Below are positions 18,081 to 26,452 of a stretch of 64,000 nucleotides of DNA, piece by piece (positions within the stretch are counted from its first letter, which is position 1; each line of letters opens with the position of its first letter). A program made the translations under genes and the position numbers. The notes under the pieces were generated by a model. That model ran no database searches. It had not been told where the DNA came from and saw only the letters and a program-made list of their open reading frames with translations. The stretch covers positions 671,501-735,500 of the forward strand of contig NZ_CP025513.1 in assembly GCF_003491345.1 (NCBI RefSeq), read 5' to 3'. Origin of the DNA: Neorhizobium sp. SOG26 (GTDB taxonomy: Bacteria > Pseudomonadota > Alphaproteobacteria > Rhizobiales > Rhizobiaceae).

Positions 18081-19013
18081 ATGGCGACCGTAGATTCCAG
18101 ACGTGGCCAAGGCCGCCGCCCGTCGCTCCTGCAGAACAACAACGTGCTCGGCTTCCTGTTCATGTTGCCGGCTGCCGTGTTTCTCGTCTGCTTCCTCACC
18201 TATCCGCTCGGTCTTGGGGTGTGGCTTGGCTTCACCGATACGCGGATCGGCCGTGACGGCATCTTCATCGGGCTTGAGAACTACCAGTTCCTGATGGACG
18301 ACGGCGTCTTCTGGCTCTCCGTCTTCAACACGGTGCTTTACACCTTCGTGGCGTCGGTCCTGAAGTTCGCGCTCGGGCTCTGGCTCGCGCTGTTGCTCAA
18401 TCAGCACCTGCCGTTCAAGAGCTTCTTCCGCGCCATCGTGCTGTTGCCATGGGTCGTGCCGACGGTGCTCTCCGGCCTTGCCTTCTGGTGGATCTACGAC
18501 TCTCAGTTCTCGATCATCTCCTGGTCGCTGATGCAGATGGGCCTTATCAACGGGCCGATCAACTTCCTGGGTGATCCCACCAATGCTCGTATCTCTGTCA
18601 TTCTTGCCAATGTCTGGCGCGGGATCCCCTTCGTCGCCATCTCGCTGCTCGCCGGCCTGCAGACGATCCCGGCATCGCTTCAGGAGGCGGCCTCGCTCGA
18701 TGGCGCGAGCAACTGGCAACGGTTCCGCTACGTTACGCTGCCGATGCTGACCCCGATCATCGCCGTGGTCATGACCTTTTCTGTCCTGTTCACCTTCACG
18801 GATTTCCAGCTGATCTACGTGCTGACAAAGGGCGGACCAGTGAACGCCACGCACCTGATGGCAACCTTGTCCTTCCAGCGCGGTATCCCCGGCGGGCAGC
18901 TCGGCGAGGGCGCGGCAATCGCCGTTGCCATGGTTCCGTTCCTGTTGGCCGCGATCATGTTCAGTTTCTTTGGCCTGCAACGCCGCAAATGGCAGCAGGG
19001 CGGTCAGGACTAA
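18081..19013 (+). CDS. ABC transporter permease (MalF/UgpA-like)
   Basis: This 310-residue inner-membrane permease has six predicted membrane segments and the EAA loop LQEAASLDGASNWQRFRYVTLP (read in parts) near residues 190-215. It pairs with the downstream MalG-like protein. The ATG follows a GGAG-type site, and the gene lies 66 bases after the binding-protein gene, with the hairpin in between. Confidence 0.92.
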   Translation: MATVDSRRGQGRRPSLLQNNNVLGFLFMLPAAVFLVCFLTYPLGLGVWLGFTDTRIGRDGIFIGLENYQFLMDDGVFWLSVFNTVLYTFVASVLKFALGLWLALLLNQHLPFKSFFRAIVLLPWVVPTVLSGLAFWWIYDSQFSIISWSLMQMGLINGPINFLGDPTNARISVILANVWRGIPFVAISLLAGLQTIPASLQEAASLDGASNWQRFRYVTLPMLTPIIAVVMTFSVLFTFTDFQLIYVLTKGGPVNATHLMATLSFQRGIPGGQLGEGAAIAVAMVPFLLAAIMFSFFGLQRRKWQQGGQD

Positions 19014-19024
19014 GGGAGAACCAT

Positions 19025-19924
19025 ATGTCGACCAATTCCAACGCCGCTGACCCGATCCTGACCGACAATGCCGAAGGCATGAGCTACCTGAACCGCCTGC
19101 CGCGGCGGATCGTGATGCTCTATCTGCCGATGGCGGTGTTTGTCTTCGTGCTGCTTTTCCCATTCTACTGGATGGCAATCACGGCGGTGAAGCCGAACGA
19201 CCAGTTGACGGATTATTCGAACTACAGCCCCTTTTGGGTCGTGAAGCCGACGTTGGACCACATCAAGTATCTGTTTTTTCAAACGTCCTATCCGGGATGG
19301 CTGTGGAACACGATGCTGGTAGCGGTCTGCTCCACCTTCCTGTCGCTTCTCGCCTCGGTCTTCGGCGCTTATGCGATCGAACGCGTGCGATTCACGGGTG
19401 CGCGATCGATCGGTCTGGTGATCTTTCTCGCCTATCTGGTGCCGCCGTCGATCCTGTTCATTCCGCTCGCCTTCATCGTCTTCAAGCTCGGCATCTATGA
19501 TTCGCGCCTTGCGTTGATCTTCACCTACCCGACCTTTCTCATCCCCTTCTGCACATGGCTGTTGATGGGCTATTTCCGGTCGATCCCCTTCGAGCTGGAA
19601 GAGAGCGCGCTGGTCGATGGCGCCAACCGCTGGCAGATCCTGACGAAGATCATCCTGCCGTTGGCGGTGCCGGGCCTGATCTCGGCCGGCATCTTTGCCT
19701 TCACCCTGTCCTGGAATGAGTTCATCTACGCGCTCACCTTCATCCAGTCGTCGGAGAACAAGACGATCCCGGTTGGCGTGCTGACCGAACTTGTGCGTGG
19801 CGACGTGTTCGAATGGGGATCGCTGATGGCCGGTGCGCTATTCGGCTCCCTGCCGGTCGTCATCCTCTATTCCTTCTTCGTCGACTATTACGTGTCGTCA
19901 ATGACCGGAGCCGTGAAGGAATAG
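19025..19924 (+). CDS. ABC transporter permease (MalG/UgpE-like)
   Basis: This 299-residue second permease has six predicted membrane segments and an EAA loop (LEESALVDGANRWQILTKI) near residue 200. The ATG at 19025 follows AAGGGAGAACC and lies 11 bases after the first permease gene; a longer upstream frame overlaps that gene and lacks a ribosome site. It ends the ten-gene C4 sugar-acid operon and is followed by a strong terminator. Confidence 0.92.
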   Translation: MSTNSNAADPILTDNAEGMSYLNRLPRRIVMLYLPMAVFVFVLLFPFYWMAITAVKPNDQLTDYSNYSPFWVVKPTLDHIKYLFFQTSYPGWLWNTMLVAVCSTFLSLLASVFGAYAIERVRFTGARSIGLVIFLAYLVPPSILFIPLAFIVFKLGIYDSRLALIFTYPTFLIPFCTWLLMGYFRSIPFELEESALVDGANRWQILTKIILPLAVPGLISAGIFAFTLSWNEFIYALTFIQSSENKTIPVGVLTELVRGDVFEWGSLMAGALFGSLPVVILYSFFVDYYVSSMTGAVKE

Positions 19925-19933
19925 GAGCAGGAA

Positions 19934-19960
19934 AAGGCCTCTTGCCGGGCAAGAGGCCTT
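19934..19960. terminator. bidirectional terminator between the ABC operon and yghU
   Basis: AAGGCCTCTTGCC pairs perfectly with GGCAAGAGGCCTT around a single G, giving a stem of about 12 bp. On the leftward strand the stem is followed by a short U run (CCTTTTCC), while the rightward side has little U. The genes on either side converge, so it can serve both. Confidence 0.8.
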
Positions 19961-19976
19961 CAATATCGCTGAGGCT

Positions 19977-20837
19977 TCAAGCTTTGATCTTGTCCTGTGT
20001 CTTCGTGTCGAAGTCGGATGCGTCGTGGCGCTCGTGCAACTGTTCCGAGAGCTCTCCGCTCACGCGGTTCACCATCCGCCCGCGCTTGACCGCAGGACGG
20101 GCCAAGATGGCATCGGCCCAGCGGATGACGTTCTTGTATTCGTGCACCGAGAGGAACTCGGCCGCGCCATACTGCCAGCCCTTCACCAGCCCACCATACC
20201 AGGGCATGACGGCCATGTCGGCGATCGTATAGTCGCTGCCTGCCAGGTATTCGTTCTCGGCCAGACGCCGATCGAGCACATCAAGCTGTCGCTTGGTTTC
20301 CATAGCAAAGCGGTCGATCGCGTATTCAATCTTGGTTGGAGCATAGGCGTAGAAATGACCGAAGCCCCCGCCGAGATAAGGCGCGCTGCCCATCTGCCAG
20401 AACAGCCATGACATGCATTCCGCACGCTTTGCCGGCTCCTGTGGTAGGAACTCGCCAAACTTCTCTGCAAGATAAAAGAGGATCGATCCCGACTCGAAGA
20501 CACGAATGGGTTCAGGCCCCGAGCGATCCATGAGGGCCGGGATCTTGGAATTCGGGTTCACCTCGACAAAGCCCGAGCTGAACTGGTCGCCGTCGCCGAT
20601 CCTGATCAGCCAGGCGTCGTATTCGGCACCGGAATGGCCGAGCGCCAGCAATTCCTCCAGCATTATGGTGACCTTCTGGCCGTTCGGCGTCGCCAGCGAA
20701 TAAAGCTGCAGCGGATGTTTCCCGACCGGCAGTTCCTTGTCATGCGTCGGCCCGGCGATCGGCCGGTTGATGTTGGCGAACTGACCACCATTCGCCTTGT
20801 TCCAGACCCAGACCTTTGGAGGTGTATAGTCAGACAT
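19977..20837 (-). CDS. yghU: glutathione S-transferase family protein YghU
   Basis: This 286-residue cytosolic protein matches the YghU/Nu-class glutathione transferases, which bind two glutathiones and have disulfide-bond reductase activity. The segments GGQFANINRPIAGPTH, VGKHPLQLYSL, NGQKVTIMLEELLALG and GDQFSSGFVEVNPNSKIPAL are hallmarks. The ATG at 20837 has a GAAGG ribosome site, and an ATG five codons upstream is not needed. It follows the FAH-family gene by 51 bases on the same strand and could be co-transcribed with it. Confidence 0.92.
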   Translation of the reverse strand: MSDYTPPKVWVWNKANGGQFANINRPIAGPTHDKELPVGKHPLQLYSLATPNGQKVTIMLEELLALGHSGAEYDAWLIRIGDGDQFSSGFVEVNPNSKIPALMDRSGPEPIRVFESGSILFYLAEKFGEFLPQEPAKRAECMSWLFWQMGSAPYLGGGFGHFYAYAPTKIEYAIDRFAMETKRQLDVLDRRLAENEYLAGSDYTIADMAVMPWYGGLVKGWQYGAAEFLSVHEYKNVIRWADAILARPAVKRGRMVNRVSGELSEQLHERHDASDFDTKTQDKIKA

Positions 20838-20888
20838 ATCTGGCCTTCCCATTCGTTTCGCTTGGTGAGGTTGAGGGTGAACCCGCGG

Positions 20889-22046
20889 CTAGAGCAGCCG
20901 CCGCTTGGCAAGGTTCTGCATCAATGCACCGATACCGAAGCTCCAGGGAGAGCATTCGGTCGAGCGGCGTACGGTGTTGCGCAAAGTGCCCAGCGCCGCA
21001 GAAGAGATCTCCACGACATCGCCGTCCTTGTGAGTGAAGCCCTGGTTCGGCGTGTCGCGATCTTCCGTCGGCGCGAACAAAGTGCCGAGGAACAACATGA
21101 ACCCATCCGGATACTGGTGGTGGGCGCCGCAGGTCTGCGAGACGAGGTCGAGCGGGTCGCGGCTGATCTGCGACATCGAGCTCTTGCCGTGCAGCACGTA
21201 GCCATCTTCGCCAGTGACCGTCAGGTCAAGCTCCGCCTGGCGGATATTGTCGAGCGTGTAGCTGGCATCGAGAAGGCGGATGAATGGGCCGATTGAGCAG
21301 GAGGCGTTGTTGTCCTTCGCCTTGCCGAGCAGCAGCGCAGAACGACCCTCTACGTCGCGCAAGTTCACGTCGTTGCCAAGCGTCGCCCCCTTGATCTCGC
21401 CGCGGCTGTTGACGGCAAGCACGACTTCCGGCTCCGGATTATTCCAGGTGGAGACCGGATGCAGGCCGACATCCGCACCCCAGCCGACGGACGAAAGCAC
21501 CGGCGCCTTGGTGAACACTTCCGCGTCCGGTCCGATGCCCACTTCAAGGTATTGGGACCACATGCTTTCTTCGATCAGCGCCTGCTTCACGCGCTGAGCC
21601 TCCGGCGAGCCGGCCTTGAGGTTCTTGAGGCTTCCACCAATGAGGGACGCGACCCGCTCGCGGATGGCGGCAGCGCGATCCGGGTTCCCGGCGGCTTTTT
21701 CCTCGATCACACGCTCGATCATGGACTGGGCGAAGGTCACGCCGCAGGCCTTGATGACCTGCAGGTCCACCGGCGCGACCAGGTACGGCTTCGACGGGTC
21801 CGGGGTGCCTTGGCTGTTCGCTGCAACAGACGCCAGATCTGCAACTGTCTCGCCTGGGGCGCGAGCCACATATTCTGCCGCGTCGTCCCGTTCCAACACG
21901 GCACTGATCGTCGGTGCCTCAGCTGTCGTGATGTCGACCAATGAGCCATCTCGTATCGTGACGACACTCGGACCCTGGACATCGGGCCGCCAGATGCGGC
22001 CGAGGAGAAGTGCTTGTTCGGGCAGGTTCAGAAGATCAAGGCTCAT
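20889..22046 (-). CDS. fumarylacetoacetate hydrolase-family protein
   Basis: This 385-residue protein carries the FAH fold in its C-terminal two-thirds. Acidic metal-site residues appear in YLEVGIGPDAEVFTK and NPEPEVVLAVNSRG. Family members cleave or hydrate 2-oxo acids and keto-deoxy sugar acids; many rhizobial homologues of this length act on sugar-derived 2-keto-3-deoxy acids, but I cannot name the substrate. A TTG precedes the ATG at 22046; the ATG is preferred. It is divergent from the phytochrome gene. Confidence 0.82.
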   Translation of the reverse strand: MSLDLLNLPEQALLLGRIWRPDVQGPSVVTIRDGSLVDITTAEAPTISAVLERDDAAEYVARAPGETVADLASVAANSQGTPDPSKPYLVAPVDLQVIKACGVTFAQSMIERVIEEKAAGNPDRAAAIRERVASLIGGSLKNLKAGSPEAQRVKQALIEESMWSQYLEVGIGPDAEVFTKAPVLSSVGWGADVGLHPVSTWNNPEPEVVLAVNSRGEIKGATLGNDVNLRDVEGRSALLLGKAKDNNASCSIGPFIRLLDASYTLDNIRQAELDLTVTGEDGYVLHGKSSMSQISRDPLDLVSQTCGAHHQYPDGFMLFLGTLFAPTEDRDTPNQGFTHKDGDVVEISSAALGTLRNTVRRSTECSPWSFGIGALMQNLAKRRLL

Positions 22047-22170
22047 CAATCACAATCCGCTCGTATATCGGGAGGTCTGTTGTAGATGATATTGTGCCGT
22101 GAGCGCCAGTGGGGAGAGGCAGAAGCGCAACATCCGGGACGTGACTTTACAAACCTTCACAGGACGCTAA

Positions 22171-22188
22171 CTTCAGCCCGCGCTGAAG
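22171..22188. promoter_or_regulatory. inverted repeat upstream of bphP
   Basis: CTTCAGC and GCTGAAG flank CCGC, a perfect 7-bp inverted repeat about 30 bases before the phytochrome start codon. It could be an operator for the phytochrome operon or a hairpin in its leader. I cannot link it to a known factor. Confidence 0.4.
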
Positions 22189-22219
22189 AACTGGAAACCC
22201 AAAAGTAAGGATCAGTTGA

Positions 22220-24418
22220 GTGGACCATCCCGCGACGGATCTCGAAGCCTGTGCTCAAGAGCCCATCCATATTCCAGGCGCTATCCAGCCGCACGGGGTG
22301 CTCTTCGTCCTGCGACCGCCGCATATGGCGGTGGTGCAGGCAAGCCAGAATGCGGAGCGCTTTCTTGGCCAACCGGTACAATATGGCGAGCCTCCGCGCA
22401 GACGCCTTGATCCGATCCTGCCAAAGATCGCCGCATGGCATGGCTCCAGCGAGCCGACATTCCAGATGCCACTCACGAATGAGCAGGTGACGGTCAGCGC
22501 CCACAGGTCTGGCCGCTCGATCATCCTGGAAATCGAAGAGGCAAGCTATCCGCCGCTTGATGATCTTCTGCCGAAACTGAGGAGCTTCGGCCAGATCCTT
22601 GCGGGGCAATCGGATATCGCGGGCTCGATGGCCGCATGCGCACGGTTCATCGCGCAACTGACGGGTTTCGACCGCGTGCTTGTCTATCGCTTCGACAAGG
22701 ACTGGAACGGCCATGTTGTTGCCGAGCACGGTAACGGCAAGCTGCCGTCCTATCTGGATCTGCGGTTCCCTGCAAAAGACATTCCTGCGCAGGCGCGCGC
22801 CCTGTACGCCGCCAACCCGATCCGCATCATTCCGAACGCTTCCTACCAGCCGGTCCCGATCGAGCCTTCGGTTGATCCTGAGCACGGCAAGCCGCTCGAC
22901 CTCAGCAACGCCCAGCTGCGCAGCGTTTCGCCGGTGCATTTGGAGTATATGCGTAACATGGGGACGGCGGCTTCCATGTCCGTTTCCATCATGGTGAATG
23001 GGACGCTCTGGGGTCTCGTTTCATGTCACAGCGCCAACCCGCACATGGTCTCGGCGCCCATCCGCGACGCCTGCGATTTCGTGGTTCAATCGCTCGCGAT
23101 CCGGATTGCGGCCCAAGCTCACTCGGATGACTCGGCAAGGCGTGTGGAACTCGGCCGTGTGACAGCGCAGTTGCTTGCCTCGATGACCACAGAAGCGTCA
23201 TGGCTCGAGGGCCTGGTGGGAGATGGTGAGGCGCTGCTTGCGCAAGTAGGGGCTAGCGGCGCGGCCATCGTTGCCGAGGATGCCTACCTTACAACAGGTA
23301 GCGTCCCGCGCGAGGAAGAGGTTCGCGAGCTGGTGGAATGGCTGCGCGCGCAAGGCGAGGCGGAGCTTTTCTCAACCGCGTCGCTTGCGCAACATCTCCC
23401 AGGCAGCGGGCGGTTCGCGGACGTTGCAGCGGGTGTCATCGCGGCTCGCATCTCGGAACTGCACTCCAGCTGGCTCATCTGGTTCCGGCCGGAGGTCGTG
23501 CGAACCGTTCAATGGGGTGGTGATCCGCACAAGGAAGTGCGCGAAGAGGGGAGGATCCACCCGCGCAAATCTTTCGATGCATGGCGCGAACAGGTGCGCC
23601 TTACTGCGCTGGAGTGGACTGGTGCGGAACTCGCCGCAGCGCGTGACCTGCGCACTGCGATCGTGGGGATCGTGCTGCGCAAGGCAGAGGAACTTGCCTC
23701 GCTCTCCGCGGAGCTGCAGCGTTCCAACAAGGAGCTCGAAGCCTTCTCCTATTCGGTGTCACACGATCTCCGGGCCCCCTTCCGGCACATCGTCGGTTTC
23801 GCGCAGTTGCTGCGGGAGCGGGAGTCGGACATGGATCCGAAGTCGCTGCATTATCTCAACACCATATCGGAATCGGCGCTTGCCGCAGGCCGGCTCGTCG
23901 ACGACCTGTTGAATTTCTCGCAGCTCGGACGCACCTCGATCACCTACAAGAATGTCGACATGAATAAGCTGGTCGCCGAGGTGTTGCGCAGCGTCATGCT
24001 GACCAACGAAGGTCGCAACATCGACTGGAAGATCGCCGATCTGCCGCCTGCATGGGGTGACGCGACATTGCTGAGGCAGGTCTGGTTCAACCTCATCGAG
24101 AACGCGGTCAAATACACCCGCCCACGCGAAACAGCCCATATCACCGTTTCCGGCAACGGCTCTGACAGCGCGACGACCTATACGGTGTCAGACGATGGCG
24201 TCGGGTTCGACATGACCTATTCCGGGAAACTTTTTGGCGTTTTCCAACGTCTTCAGCGCCAGGAAGACTTCGAAGGAACCGGGATAGGCCTTGCTCTTGT
24301 TCGACGCATCATTGAACGGCATAACGGCACGATCACGGCGACGGGCGAGGTCGACAAGGGCGCCTCGTTCACCTTTGAGCTTCCCACAGTCCAACCGAAA
24401 GGCCATGCCTTTGCCTGA
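22220..24418 (+). CDS. bphP: bacteriophytochrome histidine kinase
   Basis: This 732-residue red/far-red photoreceptor kinase has a PAS domain with the biliverdin-binding cysteine at about residue 11 (LEACAQEPIHIPGAIQPHG), a GAF domain with the DIP motif (FPAKDIPAQAR) and RSVSPVHLEYMRNMG, a PHY domain (about 320-490), and a HisKA/HATPase kinase. The kinase His lies in SYSVSHDLRAPFRHI, the N box in NLIENAVKYTR and the G box in DDGVGFD. The GTG start at 22220 follows AAGGA, and the Cys position fits other BphPs such as Agp1. Its stop overlaps the receiver gene by 14 bases, so signal output goes to that protein. Confidence 0.95.
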   Translation: MDHPATDLEACAQEPIHIPGAIQPHGVLFVLRPPHMAVVQASQNAERFLGQPVQYGEPPRRRLDPILPKIAAWHGSSEPTFQMPLTNEQVTVSAHRSGRSIILEIEEASYPPLDDLLPKLRSFGQILAGQSDIAGSMAACARFIAQLTGFDRVLVYRFDKDWNGHVVAEHGNGKLPSYLDLRFPAKDIPAQARALYAANPIRIIPNASYQPVPIEPSVDPEHGKPLDLSNAQLRSVSPVHLEYMRNMGTAASMSVSIMVNGTLWGLVSCHSANPHMVSAPIRDACDFVVQSLAIRIAAQAHSDDSARRVELGRVTAQLLASMTTEASWLEGLVGDGEALLAQVGASGAAIVAEDAYLTTGSVPREEEVRELVEWLRAQGEAELFSTASLAQHLPGSGRFADVAAGVIAARISELHSSWLIWFRPEVVRTVQWGGDPHKEVREEGRIHPRKSFDAWREQVRLTALEWTGAELAAARDLRTAIVGIVLRKAEELASLSAELQRSNKELEAFSYSVSHDLRAPFRHIVGFAQLLRERESDMDPKSLHYLNTISESALAAGRLVDDLLNFSQLGRTSITYKNVDMNKLVAEVLRSVMLTNEGRNIDWKIADLPPAWGDATLLRQVWFNLIENAVKYTRPRETAHITVSGNGSDSATTYTVSDDGVGFDMTYSGKLFGVFQRLQRQEDFEGTGIGLALVRRIIERHNGTITATGEVDKGASFTFELPTVQPKGHAFA

Positions 24419-24869
24419 ATTGAGACCAATCCTTCTCGTGGAAGATAGCCCGCGAGACTTGGAGTTGACGCTTGCAGCATTGGAAAAGTGCCAGCTGGCG
24501 AACGAAATCATCATTGCGCGCGACGGCGCGGAAGCTGTCGACTACCTCTTCTCCACGGGCGCCCACAGTGGCCGCAATGGAGGAGATCCAACCGTGGTCC
24601 TCCTGGACCTGAAATTGCCAAAGGTGGATGGGCTGGAAGTCCTTGAGCGGGTCAAGAAGGACGAGAAGCTGCGACACATCCCAATCGTCATGCTGACCTC
24701 CTCCCGCGAGGAGCAGGATCTCGTCAGGAGTTATGAACTTGGCGTCAACGCATTCGTGGTCAAGCCAGTCGAATTCAACGAATTCTTCAAAGCCATCCAG
24801 GACCTGGGAGTCTTCTGGGCTCTCCTCAACGAACCCCCACCGGGATATCGGGGACAAGGTGCCGGCTAG
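24405..24869 (+). CDS. response regulator (receiver only), phytochrome partner
   Basis: This 154-residue single receiver domain of the Rcp1/BphR type has the acid pocket in LLVEDSPRDLELTL, the phospho-acceptor Asp in VVLLDLKLPKVDGLEV, Thr-Ser in VMLTSSREE and the conserved Lys in FVVKPVEF. Such receivers accept phosphate from the phytochrome kinase. The ATG at 24405 overlaps the end of bphP, and its end overlaps the start of the next gene, so all three are translationally coupled. No output domain is present. Confidence 0.92.
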   Translation: MPLPELRPILLVEDSPRDLELTLAALEKCQLANEIIIARDGAEAVDYLFSTGAHSGRNGGDPTVVLLDLKLPKVDGLEVLERVKKDEKLRHIPIVMLTSSREEQDLVRSYELGVNAFVVKPVEFNEFFKAIQDLGVFWALLNEPPPGYRGQGAG

Positions 24870-25872
24870 CGCTGCAGCCCCAGTGCCCCGCATTCTGCTT
24901 CTCGAAGACAGCCACCTGGATGGTGAGCTGATCTGCGAACATCTCGAGCGCATGGATCCGCGGCCGCAGGTGCGGCGTGTCGCCAACCGGGCCGGCTATA
25001 TGGAAGCTCTTCAGCAACGGGACTTCGACCTGATCCTGTCCGACTTTTCGCTTCCGGATTTTGACGGGATGAGTGCACTTGAGCTTGCGAGCGCGGCGCT
25101 GCCGGAAATCCCATTCATCTTCGTCTCAGGCGTGCTGGGTGAAGAGGCGGCGATTGAATCCTTCCGGCACGGCGCCACTGACTACGTCTTGAAGCAGCGG
25201 TTGATCCGCCTGCCCGCGGCAGTCGATCGAGCACTGGCGGAAGCGCGTGAGAAGGCGGAGCGCAGGCGGGCCGAACATCAGAAGGAATTGCTGGTTCGCG
25301 AGTTGAGCCACCGCGTCAAGAACACCATGGCGATGGTGATGTCGCTGGTGCGGCGCACTGCCAAGAGCAGCCTCACGGTTGACCAGTACACGGAAGTTCT
25401 GCTCGGTCGTTTGCGTGCCATGGCTGACGCGCATGCCCTTCTGTTCGAGACGAACTGGAGCCAGGCCGAACTTCTTGAGGTCGTGCGCCGTACGCTTGAG
25501 CCCCATCGCCAAGGACGTGGCGAGCGCTTCAGGATCGAGGCGGGCCCGCTTGTGCATCTTGACCCGAAGACGGCGCTGGCGCTGAGCATGGTGTTCAACG
25601 AGCTGACCACCAATGCCGTGAAATACGGCGCTCTGTCGCAGGATGGCGGCTACATCTCAATTACCTGGCACCGCGAGGAGGCCCAAGACGAGGCACGGGT
25701 TCATCTGAGCTGGGAGGAGCATGACGGTCCAGCGATCGCAGCTCCCGGCGACCAGGGTTTCGGGACGACCCTGATCCAGCGAAGCGTGCATTACGAACTG
25801 CAGGGTGAAGCGGTTCTCGACTACGCCGCGACGGGGTTGAAGTGCCACATCACCTTCCCGCTCCAGGCTTGA
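24859..25872 (+). CDS. receiver-HWE histidine kinase hybrid
   Basis: This 337-residue protein has an N-terminal receiver domain (LLLEDSHLDGELI, LILSDFSLPDFDGM) linked by a helix to an HWE-type kinase. The phospho-His lies in LVRELSHRVKNTMAMV, the N box in NELTTNAVKYGAL, the W-x-E signature in LSWEEHDGP and the G box in GFGTTLIQRSV. The GTG at 24859 follows GGGGA and overlaps the previous stop. In alphaproteobacteria HWE kinases often feed the general stress (PhyR/EcfG) pathway, so it could pass a light signal to stress control; this is inference. Confidence 0.9.
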   Translation: MPASAAAPVPRILLLEDSHLDGELICEHLERMDPRPQVRRVANRAGYMEALQQRDFDLILSDFSLPDFDGMSALELASAALPEIPFIFVSGVLGEEAAIESFRHGATDYVLKQRLIRLPAAVDRALAEAREKAERRRAEHQKELLVRELSHRVKNTMAMVMSLVRRTAKSSLTVDQYTEVLLGRLRAMADAHALLFETNWSQAELLEVVRRTLEPHRQGRGERFRIEAGPLVHLDPKTALALSMVFNELTTNAVKYGALSQDGGYISITWHREEAQDEARVHLSWEEHDGPAIAAPGDQGFGTTLIQRSVHYELQGEAVLDYAATGLKCHITFPLQA

Positions 25873-25880
25873 TCCTTGCG

Positions 25881-26258
25881 TCAGACGCGGTTGTTGACGG
25901 AGAAATGCTCCTGCATCAGCCGCGACAGGATCTTGGCGTCCCAAGGTTTGGGAAGCAGCGGTAGCCCGGCAAGGCGTGCCTTAAGCTCCGGTAGTTCCGC
26001 ATAGCCGCTGCAGACGATCACCGGGATAGAGTGCTGTTGCAGGAGCTCGATGACCGGGAATGACAGCTCCCCGTGCAGGTTGAGGTCGACGATCGCGCAA
26101 TCAAGCTCCGTCCGCCCGATCGCATCAACGGCATCCGCGACGCGGCCGAACGGTCCGACGATCGTGAAACCCTTGTCGATGAGGTAGTCCTCCATATCCA
26201 TGGCAAGGAGAAGGTCGTCCTCCAGCAGGAGGATCCGTTGGGTATCTTTTTGCAACAC
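25881..26258 (-). CDS. single-domain response regulator
   Basis: This 125-residue receiver protein has acidic residues in LLLEDDLLLAMDMEDYL, the phospho-acceptor Asp in CAIVDLNLHGE and a Lys in LLPKPWD. It is convergent with the receiver-HWE kinase gene, only 8 bases away. Such small receivers commonly pair with HWE kinases, either as a phosphate sink or as a relay. The ATG follows a weak ribosome site. Confidence 0.88.
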   Translation of the reverse strand: MLQKDTQRILLLEDDLLLAMDMEDYLIDKGFTIVGPFGRVADAVDAIGRTELDCAIVDLNLHGELSFPVIELLQQHSIPVIVCSGYAELPELKARLAGLPLLPKPWDAKILSRLMQEHFSVNNRV

Positions 26259-26396
26259 GTGGGTACCACAGGTTCGGGTGACAATTTCCTGTCGACAGAC
26301 TTAGCGGCCATGATCAGATCATCAAGGCCCGTGCGTTCTCAGCGCGACATGAGGAAGATGAGAATTAGCGCTTGGTTAAGCCCCGCGCGGCACCCG

Positions 26397-26412
26397 TTAA
26401 CCATTTGTTAAC
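26397..26412 (+). promoter_or_regulatory. CtrA box upstream of minC
   Basis: TTAA-CCATTTG-TTAAC is an exact match to the CtrA consensus TTAA-N7-TTAAC, and a direct GTTAACCAT repeat overlaps it. It lies 41 bases upstream of minC. CtrA control of minCDE is known in Sinorhizobium meliloti, so the site is biologically credible. Confidence 0.75.
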
Positions 26413-26452
26413 CATCGAAGCAGTAAATCCAATCAACGATTTGTTTACGTAG

